DNA of 64,000 nt from the NCBI RefSeq assembly GCF_020329485.1, contig NZ_JAGKJI010000013.1:62001-126000 (forward strand), read 5' to 3'. The DNA is from Bradyrhizobium cenepequi (GTDB lineage Bacteria > Pseudomonadota > Alphaproteobacteria > Rhizobiales > Xanthobacteraceae). The position numbers and the translations under genes were made by a program. Shown here piece by piece: positions 21,549-28,999 of this stretch (position 1 is the stretch's first letter; each line of letters opens with the position of its first letter). The notes under the pieces are model-generated. The model was not told the origin of the DNA and did no database searches. It saw only the letters and a list, made by a program, of their open reading frames with translations.

Positions 21549-24353
21549 CTACGCCGCCGGCTGGGCGGCGGCGTTTTCGTCCGCGAGCAGGTGCAACAGC
21601 GCGCTCTTGATCGCGGCCTGCCGGGTCGGCGCGGTGATCTGCGCGCCCAGGAGGTCGGTGACGTAGAACACGTCGCGGGCGCGCTCGCCGAAGGTCGCGA
21701 CATGGGCGGAGGCGATATTGAGGTTGAGCTTCGAGATGGCGGTGGTGAGTTGATAGAGCAGGCCGGGGCGGTCGAGACCGGACACCTCGATCACGGTGTA
21801 GCGGTCCGACCACTGGTTGTTGATTGTCACTTCCGGCTCGACGGTGAACGCCTTTACCTTATTGCCGCTGCTGCGATGGACGGCGCGGCGCGCCATCGCC
21901 TCGGGCAGACGCAATTTGCCTTCCAGCACATCCTCGATCATCTCGCCGATCCGGGTGGCGCGGCGGCCTTCATCCTCGTCGCGGTCGTATTCGCGGGAGA
22001 TCGCGATGGTGTCGAGCGCGCGGCCATCGGTCGTGGTGTAGATCTGGGCATCGACGATATTGCCGCCCGCGGACGCACAGGCGCCGGCGATGATCGACAG
22101 CAGCCAGGGATGGTCGGTCGCCCAGATCGTCAGTTCGGTGACGCCGCGCGCCTCGTCGAACCCGACATTGATCGCAAGCTTATGCCCGGCCTGCTCACTG
22201 GCGCGGATGAACCGCGCCTGGCGGATCTTGCGCGGCAGTTCGACCTTAAGCCAGTAAGCTGGATAGTGCCGTTCGATATAGGCGTTGAGCTCCGCTTCGG
22301 GCCACTCGGTGAAGGCGTCGCGGAATTCGGCCTGCGCCATCGCGATGCGGCGGGCGCGGTTCACTTCCGAGAAGCCGCCGGTCAGGACCGGCTCGGTCTC
22401 GTAATAGAGCGTGCGCAGGAGCTGCGCCTTCCAGCCGTTCCAGACGCCGGGGCCGACGCCGCGGATGTCAGCGGTGGTGAGGATCGTCAGCAGCTTCATC
22501 TGCTCGACCGATTGCACGACGGCGGCGAAATTCTCGATGGTCTTGCGGTCGGAGAGATCGCGCGACTGGGCGACCGTCGACATCGTCAGATGCTCCTCGA
22601 TCAGCCATGCGACGAGCTCGGTGTCGGCGTTGCTGAAGCCGAGCCGGGGGCATAGCCGCCGCGCCACCTTCGCGCCGGCGATCGAATGATCTTCGGGCCG
22701 GCCCTTGGCGATATCGTGCAAAAGGGTCGCGATATACAGCACCGGACGATGCTCGGGCCGGATCTTGCGAAACAGGTCACTGGCAACAATGAACTCGTCA
22801 TTGCCGCCGCGCTCGATCTCCTGCAGGAAGCCGATGCAGCGGATCAGGTGCTCGTCCACCGTGTAGTGGTGATACATGTTGAACTGCATCATCGAGACGA
22901 TCTTGCCGAAAGCGCGGATGAAGTGACCGAGCACGCCGGTTTCGTTCATTCGCCGCAGCACGATCTCGGCATTGTCTGATGTCAGGATTTCCATGAACAG
23001 CCGGTTGGCTTCCGCGTCTTCGCGAAGCTGCGTGTTCACGAGCTTCAGCGAGCGCGTCACCGTGCGCATCGCGTCGGGATGGAAGGCGAGGTTGTTCTTC
23101 TGCGCCAGGCGGAAGATGCGGATCAGGTTGACCGGATCGTGCTTGAACACGTCGGGCGCGGCCAGGTTGATGCGGTTGTTGTCGACGATGAAGTCGTCGC
23201 TCTCGGGCACGCGTCGCTTGGTGCCGCCCGGCCGCAAGCGCGCCACAACGCGGCTCAGCACCGGAGCCGGCTTCTTCTGCTCCTCTTCCAGCTTGGCGCA
23301 TAGGATCGCGGTGAGGTCGCCGACGTCCTTGGCGATCAGGAAGTAGTGCTTCATGAAGCGCTCGACGTCCTGCATGCCGGGATGCGAGGTGTAGCCGAGC
23401 CTGATCGCGATCTCGCGCTGGACGTCGAAGGACAGCCGCTCCTCGGCGCGGCCGGCGAAGAAATGGATATTGCAGCGGACCGACCACAGGAAATCGGCGC
23501 AGCGGCGGAAGGTGCGATATTCCTGCGCGTCGAACACGCCGCGTTCGAGCAGCTCGTCAGTCTGGCGCACGCGGTAGACGTATTTTGCGATCCAGAACAG
23601 CGTGTGCAGGTCGCGCAGACCGCCTTTGCCGTCCTTGACGTTGGGCTCGACCAGGTAGCGCGACTGTCCCGCGCGGCGGTGCCGCTCCTCGCGTTCGGCG
23701 AGTTTGGCGGTGACGAATTCGGCCGCGGTGCCCTGCACGACGTCCTTGTCGAAGCGCTCGACCAGCTCGTCATAGAGCGGCCGGTCGCCGGTCAGGAACC
23801 GCGTCTCCAGGATCGCCGTGCGGATCGTCATATCGCCGCGCGCCTGTCGGATCGATTCATCGACCGAGCGGGTGGCGTGGCCGACCTTCAGTCCCATGTC
23901 CCACAGGCAATAAAGGATCGCTTCGGCGACCTGCTCGCCCCAGGCGGTCTGCTTGTAGGGCAGGATGAAGAGCAGATCGATGTCCGACTCCGGCGCCATC
24001 AGGCCGCGGCCGTAGCCGCCGGTGGCGACGACAGCCATGCGCTCCTCGCCGGAGGGGATCGGCGAGTAGTAGAGATGCTTGGTCGCCGCCGCATACAGGA
24101 TGCGGATGATCTCGTCCTGCACGAAGCAGAGCCGCTCCGCGCAGCGCCGGCCGTGGCGGTCCTTGAGCAGCACCGCCTGCGCCGTCGCCCGCGCGGCGAT
24201 CAGTTCCGCCTTGAGCAGTTGCGCCATGGCCGAGCGGAATTGGTCCTCGCGGCCCGCGTGTTTCTCGGCGAGTGCGTCGACCGCGGCGGTGATCCGCGCA
24301 GTATCGAAACTTTCATCCACTTCCGGGCGGGGTTCGGCCACGACACTATCCAT
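21549..24353 (-). CDS. glnD: Bifunctional PII uridylyltransferase / uridylyl-removing enzyme
   Basis: 934 residues. It senses glutamine and adds or removes UMP on PII proteins, setting nitrogen control. Domain order is typical: nucleotidyltransferase with GGYGRG at 112-117 and Asp124 and Asp126 in SDIDLL; a GlnD linker with VEPNVKDGKGGLRDL; an HD hydrolase with LLHDIAKGRPEDHS; and two C-terminal ACT domains (about 720-920, with LSIIAGACASAGGNIVDAQI and VSGLDRPGLLYQLTTAISKL). It lies downstream of obgE's promoter region, on the same strand and upstream of obgE in transcription order. Confidence 0.98.
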   Translation of the reverse strand: MDSVVAEPRPEVDESFDTARITAAVDALAEKHAGREDQFRSAMAQLLKAELIAARATAQAVLLKDRHGRRCAERLCFVQDEIIRILYAAATKHLYYSPIPSGEERMAVVATGGYGRGLMAPESDIDLLFILPYKQTAWGEQVAEAILYCLWDMGLKVGHATRSVDESIRQARGDMTIRTAILETRFLTGDRPLYDELVERFDKDVVQGTAAEFVTAKLAEREERHRRAGQSRYLVEPNVKDGKGGLRDLHTLFWIAKYVYRVRQTDELLERGVFDAQEYRTFRRCADFLWSVRCNIHFFAGRAEERLSFDVQREIAIRLGYTSHPGMQDVERFMKHYFLIAKDVGDLTAILCAKLEEEQKKPAPVLSRVVARLRPGGTKRRVPESDDFIVDNNRINLAAPDVFKHDPVNLIRIFRLAQKNNLAFHPDAMRTVTRSLKLVNTQLREDAEANRLFMEILTSDNAEIVLRRMNETGVLGHFIRAFGKIVSMMQFNMYHHYTVDEHLIRCIGFLQEIERGGNDEFIVASDLFRKIRPEHRPVLYIATLLHDIAKGRPEDHSIAGAKVARRLCPRLGFSNADTELVAWLIEEHLTMSTVAQSRDLSDRKTIENFAAVVQSVEQMKLLTILTTADIRGVGPGVWNGWKAQLLRTLYYETEPVLTGGFSEVNRARRIAMAQAEFRDAFTEWPEAELNAYIERHYPAYWLKVELPRKIRQARFIRASEQAGHKLAINVGFDEARGVTELTIWATDHPWLLSIIAGACASAGGNIVDAQIYTTTDGRALDTIAISREYDRDEDEGRRATRIGEMIEDVLEGKLRLPEAMARRAVHRSSGNKVKAFTVEPEVTINNQWSDRYTVIEVSGLDRPGLLYQLTTAISKLNLNIASAHVATFGERARDVFYVTDLLGAQITAPTRQAAIKSALLHLLADENAAAQPAA

Positions 24354-24547
24354 GGTCTATCCCGATAAAGGACCGCGCCTGCACTGTCACGGGACATTGT
24401 GGCCCTGTGATCGCTCTGTGCTGAATTCCAGCTGATTTGAGCAAAGTCATTCTCGCATTGCCGCCTTCAGGGTGCGGATTTTCTCATTGACCTTCCGACC
24501 TAACTCATTGAGATAAAATGACGTTTTTCATCACCTGGAGGCTGAGG

Positions 24548-25522
24548 ATGGTCCGGATTTCACGGCGCGCTATGGCTGCGATGATTGCAGGTCTAGCGCT
24601 TGCGCCCGCGGCAGGTTTTGCGGCGGAGCCGCCGAAGGAGATACGCATCGATTGGGCGACCTACAATCCGGTCTCGCTGGTCCTGAAGCAGAAGGGGCTC
24701 CTGGAAAAGGAGTTCGCCAAGGACGGCATCAGCATCGTCTGGGTGCAATCCGCCGGCTCCAACAAGGCGCTCGAATTCCTCAATGCGGGCTCGATCGATT
24801 TCGGCTCGACAGCGGGCTCGGCCGCGCTGGTCGCCAAGATCAACGGCAACCCGATCAGGTCGATCTATGTCTATTCGCGTCCTGAATGGACTGCGCTGGT
24901 CACGGGCAAGGACTCCAAGATTGCCTCGGTCGCCGACCTCAAGGGCAAGCGCGTCGCGGTGACCCGCGGCACTGACCCCCACATCTTCCTGGTCCGTGCG
25001 CTGCTCGATGCCGGCCTCTCCGAAAAGGACATCACGCCGGTGCTGTTGCAGCACGCCGACGGCAAGACCGCGCTGATCCGCGGCGACGTGGACGCCTGGG
25101 CTGGCCTGGATCCGATGATGGCGCAGGCGGAAGTCGAGGACGGTGCAAAACTGTTCTTCCGCAAGGCGGACGCCAACACCTGGGGTATCCTCAATGTGCG
25201 CGAGCAGTTTTTGAAGGATCATCCCGACATCGTCCGCCGCGTGCTCGCGGTTTACGAAGATGCGCGCAAATATTCGCTCGCAAACTACGATGACCTGAAG
25301 AAGACCTTCATTGCCGTGACGAAGCTGCCGGAGGCCGTGGTCGACAAGCAGCTCAAGGAGCGCACCGAGTTGACCCACAGCCGGATCGGCGCCCCGCAGC
25401 GCGATTCGATCCTCGCCGCAGGGCTTGCGCTGCAGCAGGCCGGCGTGGTCGACGCCAAGGTCGACGTGAAGGCGGCGTTGAACTCGCTGATCGACGACCA
25501 GGTCCCGCTGCCGACGAACTGA
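24548..25522 (+). CDS. ssuA: Aliphatic sulfonate-type ABC transporter substrate-binding protein
   Basis: 324 residues. A signal peptide (MVRISRRAMAAMIAGLALAP, cleaved near AAGFAAEPP) sends it to the periplasm. The SsuA/NitT-like fold has WVQSAGSNKALEFLNAGS, IDFGSTAGSAAL, SVADLKGKRVAVTRGT and a C-terminal helical region. The start at 24548 was chosen for the GGAGG 7 bases upstream; an in-frame ATG 10 codons earlier has none. First gene of a four-gene cluster with permease, ATPase and an OsmC protein. The ligand is inferred as sulfonates or a related compound; nitrate or taurine cannot be excluded. Confidence 0.85.
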   Translation: MVRISRRAMAAMIAGLALAPAAGFAAEPPKEIRIDWATYNPVSLVLKQKGLLEKEFAKDGISIVWVQSAGSNKALEFLNAGSIDFGSTAGSAALVAKINGNPIRSIYVYSRPEWTALVTGKDSKIASVADLKGKRVAVTRGTDPHIFLVRALLDAGLSEKDITPVLLQHADGKTALIRGDVDAWAGLDPMMAQAEVEDGAKLFFRKADANTWGILNVREQFLKDHPDIVRRVLAVYEDARKYSLANYDDLKKTFIAVTKLPEAVVDKQLKERTELTHSRIGAPQRDSILAAGLALQQAGVVDAKVDVKAALNSLIDDQVPLPTN

Positions 25523-25529
25523 TCGCTAA

Positions 25530-25556
25530 ACCCTCCCCTGCCTTTCAGGGGAGGGT
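25530..25556 (+). terminator. Perfect hairpin between ssuA and ssuC
   Basis: ACCCTCCCCTG (25530-25540) and CAGGGGAGGGT (25546-25556) form an 11-bp perfect stem with a 5-base loop. No T-tract follows. In a binding-protein operon such a hairpin usually protects the upstream message and lowers expression of permease genes. Confidence 0.55.
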
Positions 25557-25598
25557 GGCATCCCACCTTGCAATTCGGCGCGGGAAAGGGTTCTTGCC

Positions 25599-26450
25599 GT
25601 GGCCATGACCATCGAAGCGCCAGTGCTGGAACGACCCGACGCCGCCGTGCCGTCTGCGGCATCGGCGCGCCTGTCGCGTTTTGCGCGGCCGGCGCTGGGG
25701 CTGCTTTTACCTGTCGGCCTCGCTCTCGGCTGGGAGCTTGCGGTTTGGCTCGGTTATTCCAACGGCCGGCTGGTGCCGCCACCCACCAAAGTCTTCGCCA
25801 CGATCGTGGAACTCGCAAAAAGCGGTGAGCTGTCGCGGCACATCATCACGACGCTCTCCCGCGTCGCCGCGGGCTTTGGGCTTGGCGTCGTCGCCGGCAC
25901 GCTGCTCGGCGCTGTCTCCGGCTATTGGGGGGTGGCGCGGCGGCTGCTCGATCCGACCGTGCAGGCGCTTCGCGCGATCCCCTCGATCGCCTGGGTGCCG
26001 CTGTTTATCCTTTGGCTCGGCATTTTTGAAACTTCGAAGGTTGCCCTCATCGCGGTCGGCGTGTTCTTCCCGGTCTATCTCGGCGTGATGGGCGCGATCC
26101 ACTCGGTCGATCGCAAGATCGTCGAGGTCGGCCGCATCTTCCGCCTCTCCGGCCCTGCGATGATCCGCCGTATCCTCTTGCCGGCGATGTTGCCGGCTTA
26201 TGTGGTAGCGCTTCGTGTCGGCCTTGGTCTGGGCTGGATGTTCGTGGTTGCCGCCGAGTTCATGGGCGCCTCCGAAGGGCTTGGCTATCTCCTGATCGAT
26301 GGCCAGCAGCTCGGGAAGCCGGCGCAGATCGTCGCCGCGATCGTGATCTTCGCGATCCTCGGCAAGACCACCGACTGGCTGATTGAGCTCGCTACCGCGC
26401 CGCTCTTGCGCTGGCAGGATGCCTTCGGCCGCGAGCGTGGAGCCGCCTGA
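25599..26450 (+). CDS. ssuC: ABC transporter permease, sulfonate type
   Basis: 283 residues with about six membrane segments (for example LGLLLPVGLALGWELAVWL near the N-terminus). The binding-protein-dependent permease motif appears as the loop EVGRIFRLSGPAMIRRILLP, which contacts the ATPase. The GTG at 25599 is preceded by AAAGGG 8 bases away; an ATG two codons later is possible. The stop overlaps the ATPase start (TGATG), so translation is coupled. It forms the membrane channel with SsuB. Confidence 0.9.
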   Translation: MAMTIEAPVLERPDAAVPSAASARLSRFARPALGLLLPVGLALGWELAVWLGYSNGRLVPPPTKVFATIVELAKSGELSRHIITTLSRVAAGFGLGVVAGTLLGAVSGYWGVARRLLDPTVQALRAIPSIAWVPLFILWLGIFETSKVALIAVGVFFPVYLGVMGAIHSVDRKIVEVGRIFRLSGPAMIRRILLPAMLPAYVVALRVGLGLGWMFVVAAEFMGASEGLGYLLIDGQQLGKPAQIVAAIVIFAILGKTTDWLIELATAPLLRWQDAFGRERGAA

Positions 26451-27235
26451 TGCTCGCGCTCGACAGGGTCGGCAAGACCTATCCCAACAGGGTCCATGCG
26501 CTTTCGCGCTTCTCCGCCGAGATCAGGCCGGGCGAGATAGTCGCCATCATCGGCGGTTCCGGTTGCGGCAAGTCGACGCTGCTCCGCGCCATCGCGGGGC
26601 TTGATCGCGCCACATCAGGCACGGTGACGCTCGATGGCGCCACCATCACCGCGCCGCACGCCAAGATCGGCATCATCTTCCAGGAGCCGCGGCTGCTGCC
26701 CTGGCTTAGCGTCGCCGACAATATCGGTTTCGGACTTTCGGACCTGCCAGCCGATGCGCGACGTGAGAAGGTAACCCGCGCGCTGGCCCGCGTCGGCCTC
26801 GCTGACAAGGCCAACGCCTGGCCGCGCGAGCTTTCCGGCGGGCAGGCGCAGCGGGTGGCAATCGCGCGTGCCTTGGTGCCGCAGCCGGAAGTGCTGCTCT
26901 TGGACGAGCCGTTCTCCGCGCTCGATGCCTTCACCCGGCGCGACCTGCAGGATCATCTGCTCGACCTCTGGGCCGACACAAGACCGACGCTGATCCTGGT
27001 GACGCATGACGTCGACGAGGCCGTGGTGCTGGCGGACCGCGTGCTGGTGATGCGGCCGCGGCCGGGCCGGCTGTTCGAGGAGATCGCGATCAATCTGGCG
27101 CGGCCGCGTGACCGCAACTCGCTGCATTTCGACAATTTCAAGCGCCGCGTGCTCACCGCGCTCGACCGCTCGCTCGATCGCAACGTGCCCGACAGCGAGG
27201 CGGCCGCGAACGCCGGCGAGGCGATGTGGTGGTGA
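26450..27235 (+). CDS. ssuB: ABC transporter ATP-binding protein, sulfonate type
   Basis: 261 residues. All ATPase motifs are present: Walker A GGSGCGKST, Q-loop FQEPRLLPW, signature LSGGQAQR, Walker B LLLDEPFSALD and the switch His in LVTHDVDEAV. The FQEPRLLPW form is typical of SsuB/TauB/NrtD transporters for sulfonates, taurine or nitrate. It overlaps the permease gene by one base. A repeat and a strong hairpin separate it from the OsmC gene downstream. Confidence 0.93.
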   Translation: MLALDRVGKTYPNRVHALSRFSAEIRPGEIVAIIGGSGCGKSTLLRAIAGLDRATSGTVTLDGATITAPHAKIGIIFQEPRLLPWLSVADNIGFGLSDLPADARREKVTRALARVGLADKANAWPRELSGGQAQRVAIARALVPQPEVLLLDEPFSALDAFTRRDLQDHLLDLWADTRPTLILVTHDVDEAVVLADRVLVMRPRPGRLFEEIAINLARPRDRNSLHFDNFKRRVLTALDRSLDRNVPDSEAAANAGEAMWW

Positions 27236-27267
27236 CAGCACCGCGCTCAGGGAGTACATCGAAGGCG

Positions 27268-27368
27268 AGAGCGTTTTCGAGCGAAGTGGAGGCCGGTTCG
27301 CGTGAAGAAAACGCGTCAAAACAAAGAGCAAGAGTCTTATCGCTTCCGATCAGAAGCGATAAGACTCT
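27268..27368 (+). repeat. AGCGTTTTCGAGCG repeat (copy C) ending in a 16-bp perfect hairpin
   Basis: Same element as at 21391: AGAGCGTTTTCGAGCG, a CCGGTTCGCGTGAAGAAAA core, CGCGTCAAAAC, then a hairpin with arms AGAGTCTTATCGCTTC (27331-27346) and its exact complement (27353-27368), loop CGATCA. It lies between ssuB and the OsmC gene and could act as a terminator or mRNA stabiliser. Confidence 0.8.
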
Positions 27369-27389
27369 AGAACATCCGGGAGAACAACA

Positions 27390-27899
27390 ATGGACGCCAC
27401 CGAGCTCCGCGCGCTGCAAGCCCCGATCAAGGAACGCTACAAGGCTGATCCCTCCGCCGCCGTCATCACGCTGAAAGCCAAAGGCTCGATCGAGAACGAA
27501 GGCATCGCCTGCAAGGTCGAGACCGGCCGCGCGCTCGCGGTCGCCGGCCTCCATCCGGCAACCGGCGGCTCCGGACTGGAACTGTGCTCCGGCGACATGC
27601 TGCTAGAAGCGCTGGTCGCGTGCGCCGGCGTGACGCTCAAGTCGGTGGCGACTGCGATCGAAGTGCCGCTGCGGAGCGGCAACGTCTTAGCCGAAGGCGA
27701 TCTCGATTTCCGCGGCACGCTCGGCGTCGACAAGGAGGCTCCGGTTGGGTTTGCCGAGATTCGCCTGCGCTTCGAGGTCGACACCGACGCACCGCAGGAC
27801 AAGCTCGACCTCTTGCTCAAGCTCACCGAACGCTATTGCGTGGTCTACCAGACCATCAGGCACGGCCCGCAGGTCGCGGTCTCGATGAAACGAGTGTGA
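27390..27899 (+). CDS. OsmC family protein
   Basis: 169 residues, OsmC superfamily but not the Ohr branch. The two reactive cysteines appear as LEALVACAGVTLKS (about Cys79) and ERYCVVYQTI (about Cys151). The family reduces organic peroxides. It is the fourth gene of the ssu-like cluster, although a repeat and hairpin separate it from ssuB, so co-transcription is uncertain. OsmC proteins close to sulfonate transporters may protect sulfur metabolism from oxidants; this is inference. Confidence 0.85.
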   Translation: MDATELRALQAPIKERYKADPSAAVITLKAKGSIENEGIACKVETGRALAVAGLHPATGGSGLELCSGDMLLEALVACAGVTLKSVATAIEVPLRSGNVLAEGDLDFRGTLGVDKEAPVGFAEIRLRFEVDTDAPQDKLDLLLKLTERYCVVYQTIRHGPQVAVSMKRV

Positions 27900-27910
27900 T
27901 GCTTTCTTTC

Positions 27911-28030
27911 CACCTCTCCCATGGGGAGAGGTCGCGCCGAAGGCGCGGGTGAGGGGTTTCGCTCCCTCGAGGGACCTGAAACCCTCACCCGATTTGCTGC
28001 GCAAATCGACCTCTCCCTATGGGAGAGGTG
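27911..28030. repeat. CTC-rich palindromic repeat, multi-hairpin
   Basis: Several nested hairpins: CACCTCTCCC and GGGGAGAGGT at the left end, GGTTTC/GAAACC in the middle, and ACCTCTCCCTA with GGGAGAGGT at the right end. Related elements occur at 61029 and 61931. It ends about 50 bases before the next gene. Confidence 0.75.
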
Positions 28031-28079
28031 AAAGCGGCCGTCGCTGCACTGATCCGGCAAAAAATTCTTCTCGCGCCCG

Positions 28080-28880
28080 ATGTCCCCCGAATTCATCTTC
28101 CTGCTGACGCTGCTATTGCGCATGGCGATCACGGCAGCGTTTGTCGTGACCGCCTCGATCATCACCGAGCGTTCGGGGCCGATGATCGGCGCGCTGGTGG
28201 CGACGCTGCCGATCTCGGCGGGACCATCCTATGTCTTCCTCGCGCTCGACCATGATGCAGCCTTCATCGCCGAGGGTGCGCTCGCAAGCCTGCCGATCAA
28301 TGCGGCGACCATCTATCTCGGCTTGACTTATGTCGTGCTGGCCCAGCGCCATAGTGCGCTGCTCAGCACGACCGCGGCAGTCGCGGTATGGCTTGCGCTC
28401 GCGACCATCTTTCGCCAGTTTCAGTGGACGCTTGCCGCAGGGCTGATCGTAAACGTCATCACCTTCGCGATCTGCGTGCCGCTGTTGCAGCGTTATCGCC
28501 ATGTGAAGAAGATGCCGCTGATCACGCGCCGCTGGTACGACATCCCGCTGCGCGCCTCGCTGGTCGCGACATTGGTCGCGATCGTGGTGACGTCCTCAGG
28601 CTGGGTCGGCCCGCAGGTCAGCGGCATCATCGCGCTGTTTCCGGTCGTGTTCACCTCGATGATGCTGATCCTGCATCCGCGCATCGGCGGTCCGCCGACC
28701 GCTGCCGTGATCGCCAACGGCGCCTGGGGCCTGATGGGGTTTGGAATTGCGATCGCCGTGTTGCACCTCGCTGCGCTGCAGTTCGGCTCAGCGATCGGCT
28801 TGAGTCTCGCGCTCGCCACCTGCGTGACCTGGAATCTCGGCCTGTGGTGGCGCGGGCGGCGACAAGTGCGCGTCGGTTAG
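28080..28880 (+). CDS. Integral membrane protein of unknown function
   Basis: 266 residues with about eight predicted membrane segments and short loops. The N-terminal segment FIFLLTLLLRMAITAAFVVT is followed by SIITERSGPMIGALVATLPI, and a similar pattern (SGIIALFPVVFTSMMLILHP) recurs in the second half, so it may be built of two related halves. The conserved-looking polar spots are TERSGP, PISAGPSY and HPRIGGPPTAA. It stands alone, between the OsmC gene and mutS on the other strand. I do not recognise a named family, and transport is only a guess. Confidence 0.75.
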   Translation: MSPEFIFLLTLLLRMAITAAFVVTASIITERSGPMIGALVATLPISAGPSYVFLALDHDAAFIAEGALASLPINAATIYLGLTYVVLAQRHSALLSTTAAVAVWLALATIFRQFQWTLAAGLIVNVITFAICVPLLQRYRHVKKMPLITRRWYDIPLRASLVATLVAIVVTSSGWVGPQVSGIIALFPVVFTSMMLILHPRIGGPPTAAVIANGAWGLMGFGIAIAVLHLAALQFGSAIGLSLALATCVTWNLGLWWRGRRQVRVG

Positions 28881-28915
28881 TTTCGTCATTGCTTTGGCAG
28901 GATGCCTAGGGTGGG

Positions 28916-28990
28916 CAAAGGCGCGTCAGCGCCGTGCCACCATCCACGTTTTGCTGGCGATGGTGGGCACGCTGCGCTTTGCCTACCCTA
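28916..28990. repeat. AGGGTGGGCAAAG inverted repeat
   Basis: Left arm AGGGTGGGCAAAGGCGCG (from 28918) and right arm GCTGCGCTTTGCCTACCCT (ending 28989) flank inner arms GTGCCACCAT and ATGGTGGGCAC. It fills most of the 119-base gap before the end of mutS. Confidence 0.75.
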
Positions 28991-28999
28991 CAGCAGTCG

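Noticed and set aside
24487-24519. TTGACC and TAAAAT as a sigma-70 promoter of ssuA
   Set aside because: The spacer is 21 bases, too long for a normal promoter.
27911-28030. CTC-rich repeated hairpins as a CRISPR array
   Set aside because: Units are unequal palindromes without regular spacers, and no cas genes are present.
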